This document shows, one piece after another, positions 42,565 through 51,380 of a stretch of 64,000 nucleotides of DNA (the stretch's first letter is position 1; every line of letters starts with the position of its first letter). The position numbers and the translations under genes are program-made. The DNA comes from Nocardia jejuensis NBRC 103114 (GTDB lineage Bacteria > Actinomycetota > Actinomycetes > Mycobacteriales > Mycobacteriaceae): assembly GCF_001613145.1 (NCBI RefSeq), contig NZ_BDBU01000018.1, forward strand, positions 186,001 to 250,000. Reading direction: 5' to 3'. Below the pieces are notes generated by a model that made no database searches, was not told where the DNA came from, and saw only the letters and a list, made by a program, of their open reading frames with translations.

Positions 42565-43905
42565 ATGCATCGACCGCACCACACCTTCCCGCCCACACCC
42601 CCGCGCGCCACGCGCCTGCGCAGGGCGGCGGTGATCGGGGTCGCGCTGTGCACCGCCATGGCCGCGAGCTGGTTCGGAGCGAGCGACTCCGGCGCCGCGC
42701 CGGCGCCGGACTTCTACACCCCGCCCGCGCAGTTCGACACCACCCCCGGCGCGATCATCAGGACCGCCGACATGCCCGTACTGCTCGCACCACCCAGCGC
42801 GGCGGTCGAATGGCCCGTGCCCGCACAGCGCGTCCTGTACACCTCACGGCTGCAGGATGATTCACCCGTCGCGGTGAGCGGCACCTACATCGACTCCACT
42901 CGGCCGTGGCAGGGTGCGGGGGATCGACCCACCATCGTGATCGCCCCGGGAACCGTCGGACAGGGCACCCAGTGCGCGCCCTCGCTCGCGTTCTCCACCG
43001 GCCTCTACGCCGACCTCGGCCGGCTGAGCGTCTCGGCGAACCAGGAGGCGATCTCCGCGGTCGCCTGGAACCTGCTGGGCGCACGCGTGTTCGTGACCGA
43101 CTACATCGGCCTGGGCACCCCCGGCGTGCACACCTACGCCAACCGCCTCGAAGAAGCACACGCGGTCCTGGACGCCGCGCGCGCCGCGCACAACCTCTCC
43201 GGCAGCGGACCCGGCACCCCGCTGGCGCTGTGGGGATACTCCCAGGGCGGTGGCGCCACCGCCGCGGCCGCGGAACTGGCACCGCTGTACGCACCGGAAC
43301 TGAACCTCAAAGGCACCTGGTCCGGTGCGCCGCCCTCGGACCTGACCGCGGTCGTGCGCCAGATCGACGGCAACCTGATCGGCGCGGCGATCGGCTTCGC
43401 CATCAACGGCTTCCTCGCGCGCTACCCCGAACTGGCCCAGGACATCGACAAGGTGATCACCCCGGCCGGGCGCACCCTGCTCGACACCGTCAAGACCGAA
43501 TGCGTCGCGGACATCATCGCCAAACAGCCCTTCACCAAGACCAGCGATCTCACCGTCGACGGCCGTCCGCTGATCGAGCACCTGCAAGATCTGCCCAACG
43601 CGGTCAAGGTGATTCGCGATCAGCGCATCGGCACCCTCACCCCGGCCGGCCCCGTGCTGATGACCAGCGGCATCAACGACGACACCATCCCCTACGCACA
43701 GGTCCGCCAGCTCGCCCTCGACTGGTGCGACAAGGGCGCCACGGTCACCTTCCGCACCAACAACCTGCCGCCCATCGCACCGGGCACCACGTTCGCCAAT
43801 CACTTCGGACCCGAACTGATCGACGGCTTCGGCACCAACAACGCCATCAGCTATCTACTCGATCGTCTGGCGGGCAAACCCCTGCAGGGCTGCACGTTCG
43901 ACTGA
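42565..43905 (+). CDS. Secretory lipase (LIP family, PF03583)
   Basis: 446 residues. A basic N-terminus and hydrophobic core (residues 19-45) form the signal peptide, with cleavage expected after SGAAPA near residue 47. The lipase domain has LALWGYSQGGGA with nucleophile Ser226. PVLMTSGINDDTIPYAQVRQLALDWCDKG holds the catalytic Asp region and FANHFGPEL the His. Cys residues 137, about 303, about 384 and near the C-terminus could form disulfides. It hydrolyses triacylglycerols or other esters outside the cell. The frame is open upstream, but the ATG at 42565 is followed by the only plausible signal sequence. Confidence 0.92.
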   Translation: MHRPHHTFPPTPPRATRLRRAAVIGVALCTAMAASWFGASDSGAAPAPDFYTPPAQFDTTPGAIIRTADMPVLLAPPSAAVEWPVPAQRVLYTSRLQDDSPVAVSGTYIDSTRPWQGAGDRPTIVIAPGTVGQGTQCAPSLAFSTGLYADLGRLSVSANQEAISAVAWNLLGARVFVTDYIGLGTPGVHTYANRLEEAHAVLDAARAAHNLSGSGPGTPLALWGYSQGGGATAAAAELAPLYAPELNLKGTWSGAPPSDLTAVVRQIDGNLIGAAIGFAINGFLARYPELAQDIDKVITPAGRTLLDTVKTECVADIIAKQPFTKTSDLTVDGRPLIEHLQDLPNAVKVIRDQRIGTLTPAGPVLMTSGINDDTIPYAQVRQLALDWCDKGATVTFRTNNLPPIAPGTTFANHFGPELIDGFGTNNAISYLLDRLAGKPLQGCTFD

Positions 43906-43930
43906 AAACCGGTATCGCCCAGGAGGTTCC

Positions 43931-45046
43931 ATGTCCCAGCCCGCCACGTCGTCCCAGCCCGCCACGTCCACACCCGCGTCCCCGTACGGCCCCGCCGTTC
44001 ACCGGGTCGTGCAGTGGACCACCGGCAATGTCGGCAAGAGTTCGGTGCGCGCGATCGCCTCGAACCCCGGCCTCGAACTCGTCGGCTGCTACGCCTGGTC
44101 CCCGGACAAGGTCGGGCGCGACGCCGGGGAACTGGCCGGCATCGAACCCCTGGGCGTCACCGCCACCGACGACATCGACGCGCTGCTGGCGCTGAAACCC
44201 GATGTCGTCGTCTACAACCCGATGTGGATCGACGTCGAGGAACTCGCACGCATCCTGTCCGCGGGCATCGATGTCGTGGCCACCGCCTCCTTCATCACCG
44301 GGCACAATCAGGGCGCGGGCCGCGAGACACTCCTGAACGCCTGCGCCCGTGGCGGTTCCACCCTGTTCGGATCCGGAATCAGCCCCGGGTTCATCAACCT
44401 GATGGCGATCGTGTCCGCCGGAATCTGCGATCGCGTCGACAAGATCACCGTGTCCGAAGCCGCCGACACCACCTTCTACGACTCACCCGAGACCGAGAAG
44501 CCCGTCGGATTCGGCCGCCGCATCGACGATCCGGAACTGCCCGCCCTCACCGCCGCGGGAACCGGAGTGTTCGGCGAGGCCGTGCGACTGATCGGCGACG
44601 CCCTGGGCATCGAACTCGACGAGGTGCGCTGCGCGGCCGACTACGCCCGGACCACCGCCGATCTGGACCTGGGATCCTGGACCATCGCGGCCGGCTGCGT
44701 CGCCGGTGTGCACGCGAGCTGGACGGGGTCGGTCGGCGGGCGCACCCTCGTGCAGATCGATGTGCGCTGGCGCAAAGGCCAGACCCTGCAACCGGATTGG
44801 AAGATCGACCAGGACGGCTGGGTGCTGCGAGTCGACGGCCGCCCGACCGTCACGAACGTCATCAGCTTCCTGCCGCCTCCGGATTTCCAGGCCGAGACCA
44901 TCGCCGACTACATGAGTCTGGGCCACGTCATGACCGCCATGCCGGTCCTCAACGCCATTCCCGCGGTCGTCGCGGCGGCACCGGGCATCCTCACCTACAA
45001 CGACCTGCCGCTGATCCTGCCGCGCGGGCTGGTCCCGCACGAGTGA
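43931..45046 (+). CDS. DapB-like NAD(P)-dependent dehydrogenase
   Basis: 371 residues. The N-terminal Rossmann segment is HRVVQWTTGNVGKSSVRAIASNPGLELVGCYAWSPDKVGRDAGELAG, typical of actinobacterial proteins annotated as dihydrodipicolinate reductase-like but acting outside lysine synthesis (2,4-diaminopentanoate dehydrogenase/Rv0926c type). FGSGISPGFINL and the C-terminal half form the substrate domain. AGGAGG stands 6 bases before the ATG. It follows the secretory lipase by 25 bases, so the two are probably co-transcribed from the TetR-controlled promoter. Confidence 0.85.
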   Translation: MSQPATSSQPATSTPASPYGPAVHRVVQWTTGNVGKSSVRAIASNPGLELVGCYAWSPDKVGRDAGELAGIEPLGVTATDDIDALLALKPDVVVYNPMWIDVEELARILSAGIDVVATASFITGHNQGAGRETLLNACARGGSTLFGSGISPGFINLMAIVSAGICDRVDKITVSEAADTTFYDSPETEKPVGFGRRIDDPELPALTAAGTGVFGEAVRLIGDALGIELDEVRCAADYARTTADLDLGSWTIAAGCVAGVHASWTGSVGGRTLVQIDVRWRKGQTLQPDWKIDQDGWVLRVDGRPTVTNVISFLPPPDFQAETIADYMSLGHVMTAMPVLNAIPAVVAAAPGILTYNDLPLILPRGLVPHE

Positions 45047-45053
45047 ACACACA

Positions 45054-45088
45054 CCGACAAGGGCGAAATCCCTCCACGCCCCTGTCGG
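45054..45088 (+). terminator. Hairpin after DapB-like gene
   Basis: Arms CCGACAAGGGCG (45054-45065) and CGCCCCTGTCGG (45077-45088) with one G-T pair, between convergent genes. Confidence 0.65.
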
Positions 45089-45097
45089 GTAGCGTAT

Positions 45098-45754
45098 TCA
45101 CCGCGGTGATGCGTGGCCCGCAGGTGTCGCTGCGGCGAAGAAGATTCCGGTGGCACGATCGAGGAGTTCGTCACGGGACGCGCGACTGCGGTCGGCCAGC
45201 CACCAGGTGATCAGTTCGATGTACCCGCCGCTGAGAATGACGGACGTCACCCGGAACGCGGCGGGCTCGATATCGTCGGGAAAAATGGCAACAGCCTGCG
45301 CGGTGATGGCGTCGGCGTAATCGAGCAACATGCGCTCGCGGCGTTCGCGCAGCACGGGTTCGATAGCGGTGCCGAAAAGCAAAGGCGCCAAGCGGGGATC
45401 GCTGTCCAGGGCGTGAAGCACGGCATCGAGCGACGCGCGCACCCGGGCCGCCTGGTCCCCGCGGTCCGTGCTCAGGACATCCAGCGCAACACGCAGCACC
45501 TGGGCGGCGGCCTTGTCGTAGAGCGCCACCAACAGCGCGTCGCGGTCGGCGAAACTCTCCCGAAAATAGCGAGGCGCGATTCCGGCCTTGGCGCTGACCG
45601 GGCGCACACCGACACCGGGCAGGCCCTGTTCACTGAAACAGTCCAGTGCCGCATCGAGAAACTGCTCATACCGGAGCTGTCTGCGTTCCTGCGCGGAACT
45701 GCCGCCGTATCGGCGTCCTGCTTCGTCCTGCGGGGGAATGGCCACGCGCCTCAT
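45098..45754 (-). CDS. TetR family regulator downstream of Ldi-like operon
   Basis: 218 residues from ATG 45754 (GGCAGG immediately upstream; GTG 45745 is possible). HTH near residues 47-72 (VGVRPVSAKAGIAPRYFRESFADRDALLVAL) with the RYFRESF variant. The ligand domain is helical. It reads in the same direction as, and 47 bases after, the linalool-dehydratase-like gene, so it is probably the last gene of that operon and its autoregulator. Two 22-bp boxes over the first gene's start are the likely operator. Confidence 0.85.
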   Translation of the reverse strand: MRRVAIPPQDEAGRRYGGSSAQERRQLRYEQFLDAALDCFSEQGLPGVGVRPVSAKAGIAPRYFRESFADRDALLVALYDKAAAQVLRVALDVLSTDRGDQAARVRASLDAVLHALDSDPRLAPLLFGTAIEPVLRERRERMLLDYADAITAQAVAIFPDDIEPAAFRVTSVILSGGYIELITWWLADRSRASRDELLDRATGIFFAAATPAGHASPR

Positions 45755-45801
45755 CCTGCCAAAACCATTCCGGCGGTGCTGCCACGTGTCATGACTCCGG
45801 C

Positions 45802-47712
45802 TCACTGTGGCCGGATCCTGAGCACGGTTCGATCGCCGAGGTCGACTTGCACCCGTGCGACACCATCGGGCCCGGCACACACGGTGTCCTCGCAGCCGCC
45901 CTCGACCAGATACCAGGTTCGCGGCCGTAGCCGGTCCACCTCGATGGTCGTTCGCCGCCGGCCGGCACCGTGACGCAGTACCAGATCGAGGGCCACGCCG
46001 TCGGTCTCGGCCCGAGCCACCAGGACATCGGGATATGCGACCGCCGCCAGCCGCGGACCTGTTCTCCATTCCTCGGGCACGCCGTGCCGGGCCAGGTCGT
46101 GGAACGCGTTGTGGTGCGTGAACGCGGCCATCACATGCACCTGATTGGACCAGGGGGACAGGCCCTCGTACCGCAGGACCCCCTCGTGCTCGATCAGGCT
46201 CTCCTGCTCCTGGATGGCGTGGCGCAGGATCGCGGCCGTCTCGCCGTCGCCCATTTCGTTCGCCGCCAGAAGCGCTCCCGCCCAAGCGAACACACCGCGA
46301 CCGAAGCGATAGTTCCCGGGGTCGATGCGGTCCCAGGGTTGTAAACGCAATCGCGTGGTCGCGCGGCTGGTGTCGATAACATTCTTCCGGGTCATCCACC
46401 AGGTGCGTTCGGCAAGCTCGGGCAATCCCGCATGCAGCCAGAATGTCGCGCCGGCCTCGCCCGAGATCGACGTCGGCAACAGTGTGGGGCCGAGTTTGTT
46501 CTTGATGAACATGATTCGACCGTCCGGGCGCATGAACTCACCACTGTCATAACTGTGCTGCACCCGTTCGATCACCGCCTCGGCCAGCGAGGTGCCGTAG
46601 ACGGTGTCGTACATCAGCAGCGTGTTCACCCCATAGGTGTTGCAGTACGGGTAGATCCAGAACGGTTCGCACGGAAACTGCCCCAGTGGTTCGGCCAGGA
46701 AGTTCCGGCGTATCGCGTGCGCGAGAGTGGGGAAATCGCAGTCGTAGACGGTCTTTTCGTCGCGTCGCAGCGACAGTGATCCGGCGCGGGCGTAGTACGA
46801 GCCGTTGAGCAGTTCGTACATCCCGATCATCGTGCCCCAGTAGCCGGTGAACATGATGTTGTCCCGGGGAATCGGATCGGGGTCCCAGGACAGGTTGCCC
46901 CAGAGATTCTCGATCGCCCAGTAGTTCCAGACGCGGCGATCACGCATCTTGTCGATGGCATTGCGCTGCGCCTCGGCGAGATATCCGGAAAAGGCGGGAG
47001 TGCGGGTGTACTGCGCCATCGACAGGGCATAGCCGATGGCGTTGAGCTGGTAGCGGGTCGCAGCCTCACGGAATTGGTCGATCTTGACGAAACCGTCGAA
47101 GTTTTCCAGCGGCTGCAACGCGAGATCCAGGGGGTAACGCAGCATCGCGAGCTCGTCGATCGTCGCTTCGGCCACCGGCGGCAGCGCTGAACGAACGGGC
47201 ACCGACACCGACACCGACACCCGTGCCAGCTCATCGTTGATCGCTCGGCCCCGACCCACCGCGGCTCGGAACGACAGCACACGCGCGAGGGCCCCCGTGC
47301 CGAGGGCGGCCGCGGCCGCGGCGGGCACAACCCATTCGGACCACGCCCACACCGCACCATCGGCGCACAGCGCCGCCAGCGCGGCGCTGCCGAACCAGAC
47401 CATCGGGGGCGCCACGATCGGACCGGTCGTCACCCATACGAACATCGCCAGGACGAACAACAGCAGTGATACGACGAACCACCCGATACCGCCGGAGTGG
47501 AGAAATCCCGCGCCCGGCACGAACAATCCGAGCCCCGCCGCTTTGCACCGATCGGATGCGTCGATCACCAACGGGATCGCACCGATCGACCACAGCAGCA
47601 TCAGGGCCAGGAACATCCGGCGAACCCGGATCCGGGTCACAGGGCCGTGCACGTGAGCCATTTCCGGAATCGGCTGGAATCGCTGTGTCGTGGTACGGGA
47701 TTCGGTACTCAC
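45802..47712 (-). CDS. Membrane protein with linalool dehydratase/isomerase-like domain
   Basis: 636 residues. Four or five membrane helices lie between residues 33 and 148; from about 180 runs an (alpha/alpha)6-type domain. RYQLNAIGYALSMAQY, TPAFSGYLAEAQRNAI, NYWAIENLWGNL and DNIMFTGYWGTMIGMYEL match the linalool dehydratase-isomerase (Ldi) signature. FPCEPFWIYPYC puts Cys348 and Cys357 nine residues apart, the spacing of the catalytic pair Cys171/Cys180 recalled for Castellaniella Ldi. It should hydrate, dehydrate or isomerise a terpenoid-like alcohol at the membrane. The GTG at 47712 overlaps the upstream gene's stop (GTGA). Substrate unknown. Confidence 0.8.
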   Translation of the reverse strand: MSTESRTTTQRFQPIPEMAHVHGPVTRIRVRRMFLALMLLWSIGAIPLVIDASDRCKAAGLGLFVPGAGFLHSGGIGWFVVSLLLFVLAMFVWVTTGPIVAPPMVWFGSAALAALCADGAVWAWSEWVVPAAAAAALGTGALARVLSFRAAVGRGRAINDELARVSVSVSVPVRSALPPVAEATIDELAMLRYPLDLALQPLENFDGFVKIDQFREAATRYQLNAIGYALSMAQYTRTPAFSGYLAEAQRNAIDKMRDRRVWNYWAIENLWGNLSWDPDPIPRDNIMFTGYWGTMIGMYELLNGSYYARAGSLSLRRDEKTVYDCDFPTLAHAIRRNFLAEPLGQFPCEPFWIYPYCNTYGVNTLLMYDTVYGTSLAEAVIERVQHSYDSGEFMRPDGRIMFIKNKLGPTLLPTSISGEAGATFWLHAGLPELAERTWWMTRKNVIDTSRATTRLRLQPWDRIDPGNYRFGRGVFAWAGALLAANEMGDGETAAILRHAIQEQESLIEHEGVLRYEGLSPWSNQVHVMAAFTHHNAFHDLARHGVPEEWRTGPRLAAVAYPDVLVARAETDGVALDLVLRHGAGRRRTTIEVDRLRPRTWYLVEGGCEDTVCAGPDGVARVQVDLGDRTVLRIRPQ

Positions 47713-48089
47713 CACACACCTGCGGCATACGTTGCGCGGACAGTGATCACCATGCCGAGCACCGCCACGATCGGACCGGACACGACCACGAGCAGATGCT
47801 GCTGATGCGCGCCATGACCACCAGCCATACCGAAGACGTGTGGATCGAGGGCGACCAGCAGCAGCCAGACCAACCCGCCGACGACCACGACGGGCCCGAG
47901 CCGGGACGAGTGCGGACCCGATCGAGCGGATCGCGGTTCGGCGGTGAGGATCGGAACCGTCCCCGGGGCCGCGCGCCGTGCCGGTGGCGGAAACGGAGTA
48001 TCGCTGCCCGAGCGGTGCCGCAGGGTCACCGCTCGCCATACCATCCGGAACACCCCGAAGATCGTCAATGCAACTGCACAGCAAAGCAT
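47709..48089 (-). CDS. Small two- to three-TM membrane protein
   Basis: 126 residues, not recognised. Hydrophobic segments are at about 2-20 (CCAVALTIFGVFRMVWRAV), 65-83 and 98-118, with a Pro/Arg/Ser-rich loop between the first two. It lies four bases after the MpaB-like gene and overlaps the Ldi-like gene by 4 bases, so all are coupled. A subunit or anchoring role for the flanking enzymes is inferred from position. Confidence 0.65.
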   Translation of the reverse strand: MLCCAVALTIFGVFRMVWRAVTLRHRSGSDTPFPPPARRAAPGTVPILTAEPRSARSGPHSSRLGPVVVVGGLVWLLLVALDPHVFGMAGGHGAHQQHLLVVVSGPIVAVLGMVITVRATYAAGVW

Positions 48090-48093
48090 TTCG

Positions 48094-49008
48094 TTACTCC
48101 CCCTGCCCGACGTGCGGAACCCGGGCGGCGCCGCGGTCGCGCTGTTGCCCGATTCGGGCGAAGTCCGGATACGCGGTGGTGTGGCCGAACAGCTCTACCC
48201 ACGATCGATCGCTCGGATCGGGCAGCACCCGTGTGCCGATCAGGTACCCCCGCATCGCCAGCACCGCGACGGCTCCCTGATATCGCGACGGCCGCGACAA
48301 CCGGTGCACATCGAGCAACTCGTCATCGCAGAGCGTCAACAGCAGGATGCGGGCCGCGCGCCGCAGAGGCAGCGGGAATCGGGCCGCGAAGTCGGCGATC
48401 ATCACATCGGCCACCGCGCGACCGCCGGCGGTGTATTCCGCGTTCTGTCTTTCGTAGTGCCGGGTCCACCGCATGAACTCCGCGCTCGACCCGGGCACAT
48501 CGGTGATACCCATGCGACGGCCCACGCCTCGCCAGAAGTAGTACAACGCGTCGAGTTCGCGATCCGACAGCACCGGCGTACCGACCGACTCGGCGATACG
48601 GTGCCCTTCCAGGGTCAGCGAGGCCAGCGTGTACAGGTTCTGGTCGTTGGAGATTCGGTAACGGGAGTGGATCTCGTTCAGTCGATCGATCACCGCGCCC
48701 CCGCGCCCCGAGGTGTAATCGCATCGCATGATCTCCCCGAAGAACACCAGCGTGTCGTCATTGCGCTGCCGCGTCGCCCGCATGATGTCGCCCGTCCCAC
48801 CACGATGCACGGTGCGGGCGATGGACGGTATGGACATCTGCCGCAGAAACGCCAGCGTGTAGGCGGCCGCGACGAACACCGAGTTTCCGTACCGGACTTC
48901 GAGTAGTAGATGAGTCATGCGCTCGTTGTCGTGCTCGGGATCGAGCCGGGCCAGTTCGTCGCGGATCCGCCGAGGGTGTAGCGCCATTGCCACAGTATCT
49001 GTCCACAT
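48094..49008 (-). CDS. MpaB/DUF2236-type oxygenase-like protein
   Basis: 304 residues. The region VFFGEIMRCDYTSGRGGAVIDRLNEIHSRYRISNDQNLYTLASLTLEG (from about residue 88) is the core of the ER-bound oxygenase MpaB/rubber oxygenase Lcp (DUF2236) family. His114 in NEIHSRY is the likely heme ligand, with the following N-D-x-x-x-Y-x-L-A-S. Related enzymes cleave isoprenoid chains (Lcp) or oxidise prenyl side chains (MpaB). First gene of the operon with the Ldi-like protein, so action on a terpenoid or polyprenyl chain is plausible. ATG 49008 is used; ATG 48987 is possible. Confidence 0.75.
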   Translation of the reverse strand: MWTDTVAMALHPRRIRDELARLDPEHDNERMTHLLLEVRYGNSVFVAAAYTLAFLRQMSIPSIARTVHRGGTGDIMRATRQRNDDTLVFFGEIMRCDYTSGRGGAVIDRLNEIHSRYRISNDQNLYTLASLTLEGHRIAESVGTPVLSDRELDALYYFWRGVGRRMGITDVPGSSAEFMRWTRHYERQNAEYTAGGRAVADVMIADFAARFPLPLRRAARILLLTLCDDELLDVHRLSRPSRYQGAVAVLAMRGYLIGTRVLPDPSDRSWVELFGHTTAYPDFARIGQQRDRGAARVPHVGQGE

Positions 49009-49046
49009 GCGTGCAAAGATAACAATCTGTCTACGGCCGTGTAAAG
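48997..49046. promoter_or_regulatory. Two 22-bp boxes over MpaB-like gene start
   Basis: Units 48997-49018 and 49025-49046 share 17 of 22 positions. Each holds a 14-bp quasi-palindrome, TCCACATGCGTGCA and TCTACGGCCGTGTA (pattern TCYACNNNCGTGYA). Start-to-start 28 bases. The first covers the ATG at 49008, the second the region just upstream. Probable operator for the TetR at the end of the operon. Confidence 0.55.
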
Positions 49047-49125
49047 ATCGCCTGTGCGGCCGGTACCGGCGTGTCCTGCCACGCGGCGCGCGGTTTTCCC
49101 TCGTCTATCCCCGGTCGCGGCACCG

Positions 49126-50670
49126 CTAGGGGCCAGGGACCACCGCGGGCTCGTCCGGCACGGAGGATTCGATGGCGCGCCCGGGCGCCCACGCGCCCAG
49201 CACTATCGCGGCCACCAGGGTGAGAATGCCCAGAACCAGGGACGCTTGGCGGATGCCGTGGATGAACGCCGCCTCCGCCGCCTCGGCCAGTGGGTTCGCC
49301 TGCGGACCCAGCCGCGCGCTCACCTGCAGCGCGGAGGCGAGGGAATCGGAGACCGGCGCGCGCAGCGGCTCGGGCAGCGCCTCGATCACCGGGGCGATGC
49401 GGCGAGAGTACGCCGCGGCCAGAATGCTTCCCGCCAAGGCGATTCCGATGGCGGCGCCGACCTCGCGCGCCGCGTCGTTCACCGCCGCGGCCACACCGTG
49501 GTTGCCCGCCGGCACCCCGGACACGATGGCCGTCGTGGCCGCGGCCGCGGACACCCCGAGACCGGCGCTGGTGATCACCAGCGGAAGCACCAGATCCAGA
49601 TAACCGCCACCCGAGGACACCCGCGCCACCGACACCAGGCCGATCCCGAGAATGCCCAGCCCCACCGCGGTGGGCATCCGCAATCCGAATCGTTCTGCGA
49701 GCCAAGGGGATACCGGTGACAGCGCCATCATCGGCCCGGCCATCGGGGCCATCGCCACCGCGGACAGCAGCGGGCGATAATCCAGGATCAACTGCAGATA
49801 CTGCACGATGAGCAGGAACAACCCGAACGAGACCAGGAACTGGATCGACACCGTGACCGTGCCGCTGCCGAACCCCCGCTGAGTGAAGAGCCGAACGTCC
49901 AGCAGCGGGTGGGTCACCCGTAATTCCACGAGCACGAACGCCACCCCCGCCACCAGCGCACCGGCGCCCGCGATCCACACGATCGGCTCGGACCATCCAC
50001 GTGCCGGGGCCTCGATCGTGACCAGCACCAGCAGCCCGACCGCCGCGGCCGACAGGGCCGCACCCCACAGATCGAACGGCGGATGCGCGGGATCGCGCGA
50101 CTCGGGCAGCGTGCACGCCGCCACCGCCAGCAGTGCGCCGATCACACTCATGGCCAGCGGAATCGATTGCCACGACCACTGTTCCAGCAGCAGACCCGAT
50201 CCGATGATCCCCACCACCGCGCCCGTGCCCGCCATCCCGGCCCAGATGCCGATCGCCACACCCCGGCGCGCGGGCGGGAACCCCGCGGTGAGCAGCGAGA
50301 GCGTGGAGGGCATCACCAGCGCGGCTCCCACTCCCGCGATCGCGCGCGAGCCGATCAGCCACCCCGAGCCGTGCACCACGAGCGGAACCGCCGAGGCCAG
50401 CGCGAAGATCGCCAACCCGACGATCAGCGCGTTGCGCCGCCCGTACCGGTCACCCAGCGCGCCGCCCGGCAACACCAGGCACGCCAGCGCCAGGGTGTAG
50501 GCGTCCACGATCCAGGTCAGATGCTGCTGGGTCGCACCGGTGGAGGCGGCGATGCTGGGCAGGGCGGTGTACAGCGCCGCCATCGAGGCGATCACCAGAA
50601 CGATTGCCAGACAGGTGATCACGAGGGTCCAGCGTTGGGTGCGGGACATGCGGGTCGTGGCGGAGTCCAT
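49126..50670 (-). CDS. DHA2-family MFS exporter with divergent TetR
   Basis: 514 residues, 14 predicted membrane spans. SMAALYTALPSIA in TM1 is the DHA2 position, GGALGDRYGRRNAL is motif A, and GMAGTGAVVGIIGSGLLLEQWSW is motif C. The pattern fits EmrB/SmvA-type multidrug export. The ATG at 50670 lies 98 bases from the TetR start, with overlapping palindromes between. Exporter plus TetR is the standard inducible efflux layout. Confidence 0.92.
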   Translation of the reverse strand: MDSATTRMSRTQRWTLVITCLAIVLVIASMAALYTALPSIAASTGATQQHLTWIVDAYTLALACLVLPGGALGDRYGRRNALIVGLAIFALASAVPLVVHGSGWLIGSRAIAGVGAALVMPSTLSLLTAGFPPARRGVAIGIWAGMAGTGAVVGIIGSGLLLEQWSWQSIPLAMSVIGALLAVAACTLPESRDPAHPPFDLWGAALSAAAVGLLVLVTIEAPARGWSEPIVWIAGAGALVAGVAFVLVELRVTHPLLDVRLFTQRGFGSGTVTVSIQFLVSFGLFLLIVQYLQLILDYRPLLSAVAMAPMAGPMMALSPVSPWLAERFGLRMPTAVGLGILGIGLVSVARVSSGGGYLDLVLPLVITSAGLGVSAAAATTAIVSGVPAGNHGVAAAVNDAAREVGAAIGIALAGSILAAAYSRRIAPVIEALPEPLRAPVSDSLASALQVSARLGPQANPLAEAAEAAFIHGIRQASLVLGILTLVAAIVLGAWAPGRAIESSVPDEPAVVPGP

Positions 50671-50692
50671 CGAATCCCTCTATGAAACTAAG

Positions 50693-50718
50693 AGTAGCGT
50701 TACGCTACTATCAGTAGC
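50693..50718. promoter_or_regulatory. Overlapping operator palindromes, MFS/TetR
   Basis: AGTAGCG-TTA-CGCTACT (50693-50709) is a perfect 7-3-7 palindrome; its right arm is reused in GCTACT-ATC-AGTAGC (50704-50718). Three half-sites are evenly spaced at 10 bases, so a TetR dimer could bind either register. Confidence 0.75.
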
Positions 50719-50768
50719 ATAAGTGGGCAGGTCTTCGATAGCCGTCGCGGGGAAGGAATGCTGGAGCC

Positions 50769-51380
50769 ATGAGCGGCCCATCCGAACAACCCGCGCACGA
50801 CGACGTCGACCCCCGCAAGGCGCGCTCGCGGGCCCGGCTGGTCGACGCCGCGACCGCCCTGCTGAAAACCGGTGGGGTGGAAGCGATCACGATCGAAGCC
50901 GTCACCCGGGTCTCGAAAGTCGCCCGCACCACCCTCTATCGGCACTTCGACAACGCCGCCCACCTGCGCGCCGCGGCCCTCGAGCACCTGCTGCCCCCGG
51001 TGGTGCGAGCCCCGGAGGCCGGATCACTGCGAGATCGACTGGTGGAACTGGTATCCCGCCAGGCCGCCCTGATCAACGGCGCCCCCGTGCACGTGACCAC
51101 CCTGGCCTGGCTGGCCACCGCCGATCACACCGACTACGGCACCGCCCCGGCCTTCACCTCGCTGCGCCACCGCATCATCGAACAACACCGCAAGCCCTTC
51201 GACGACCTGCTCGGCAGCCCCGAGGCCCGGGCCGCGCTCACCGACGGCACCTGCGAGCTGGCCCTGGCCCAGCTCATCGGCCCCATCGTCTTCCTGCGCC
51301 TGATCGGCAGCGCCCCGGCCACCCCCGCCGACTGCGCCCGCATCGTCGATGATTTCCTGGCCGTGCGCACCCGCGACTGA
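50769..51380 (+). CDS. TetR family regulator of DHA2 exporter
   Basis: 203 residues. HTH near residues 44-68 (ITIEAVTRVSKVARTTLYRHFDNAAHLRAAAL). The ligand domain contains a HVTTLAWLATADH segment. GGAG stands 5 bases before the ATG, so unlike several TetR genes in this window it has a leader. Divergent from the exporter, with perfect palindromes in the gap, it should repress efflux until a substrate binds. Confidence 0.9.
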   Translation: MSGPSEQPAHDDVDPRKARSRARLVDAATALLKTGGVEAITIEAVTRVSKVARTTLYRHFDNAAHLRAAALEHLLPPVVRAPEAGSLRDRLVELVSRQAALINGAPVHVTTLAWLATADHTDYGTAPAFTSLRHRIIEQHRKPFDDLLGSPEARAALTDGTCELALAQLIGPIVFLRLIGSAPATPADCARIVDDFLAVRTRD

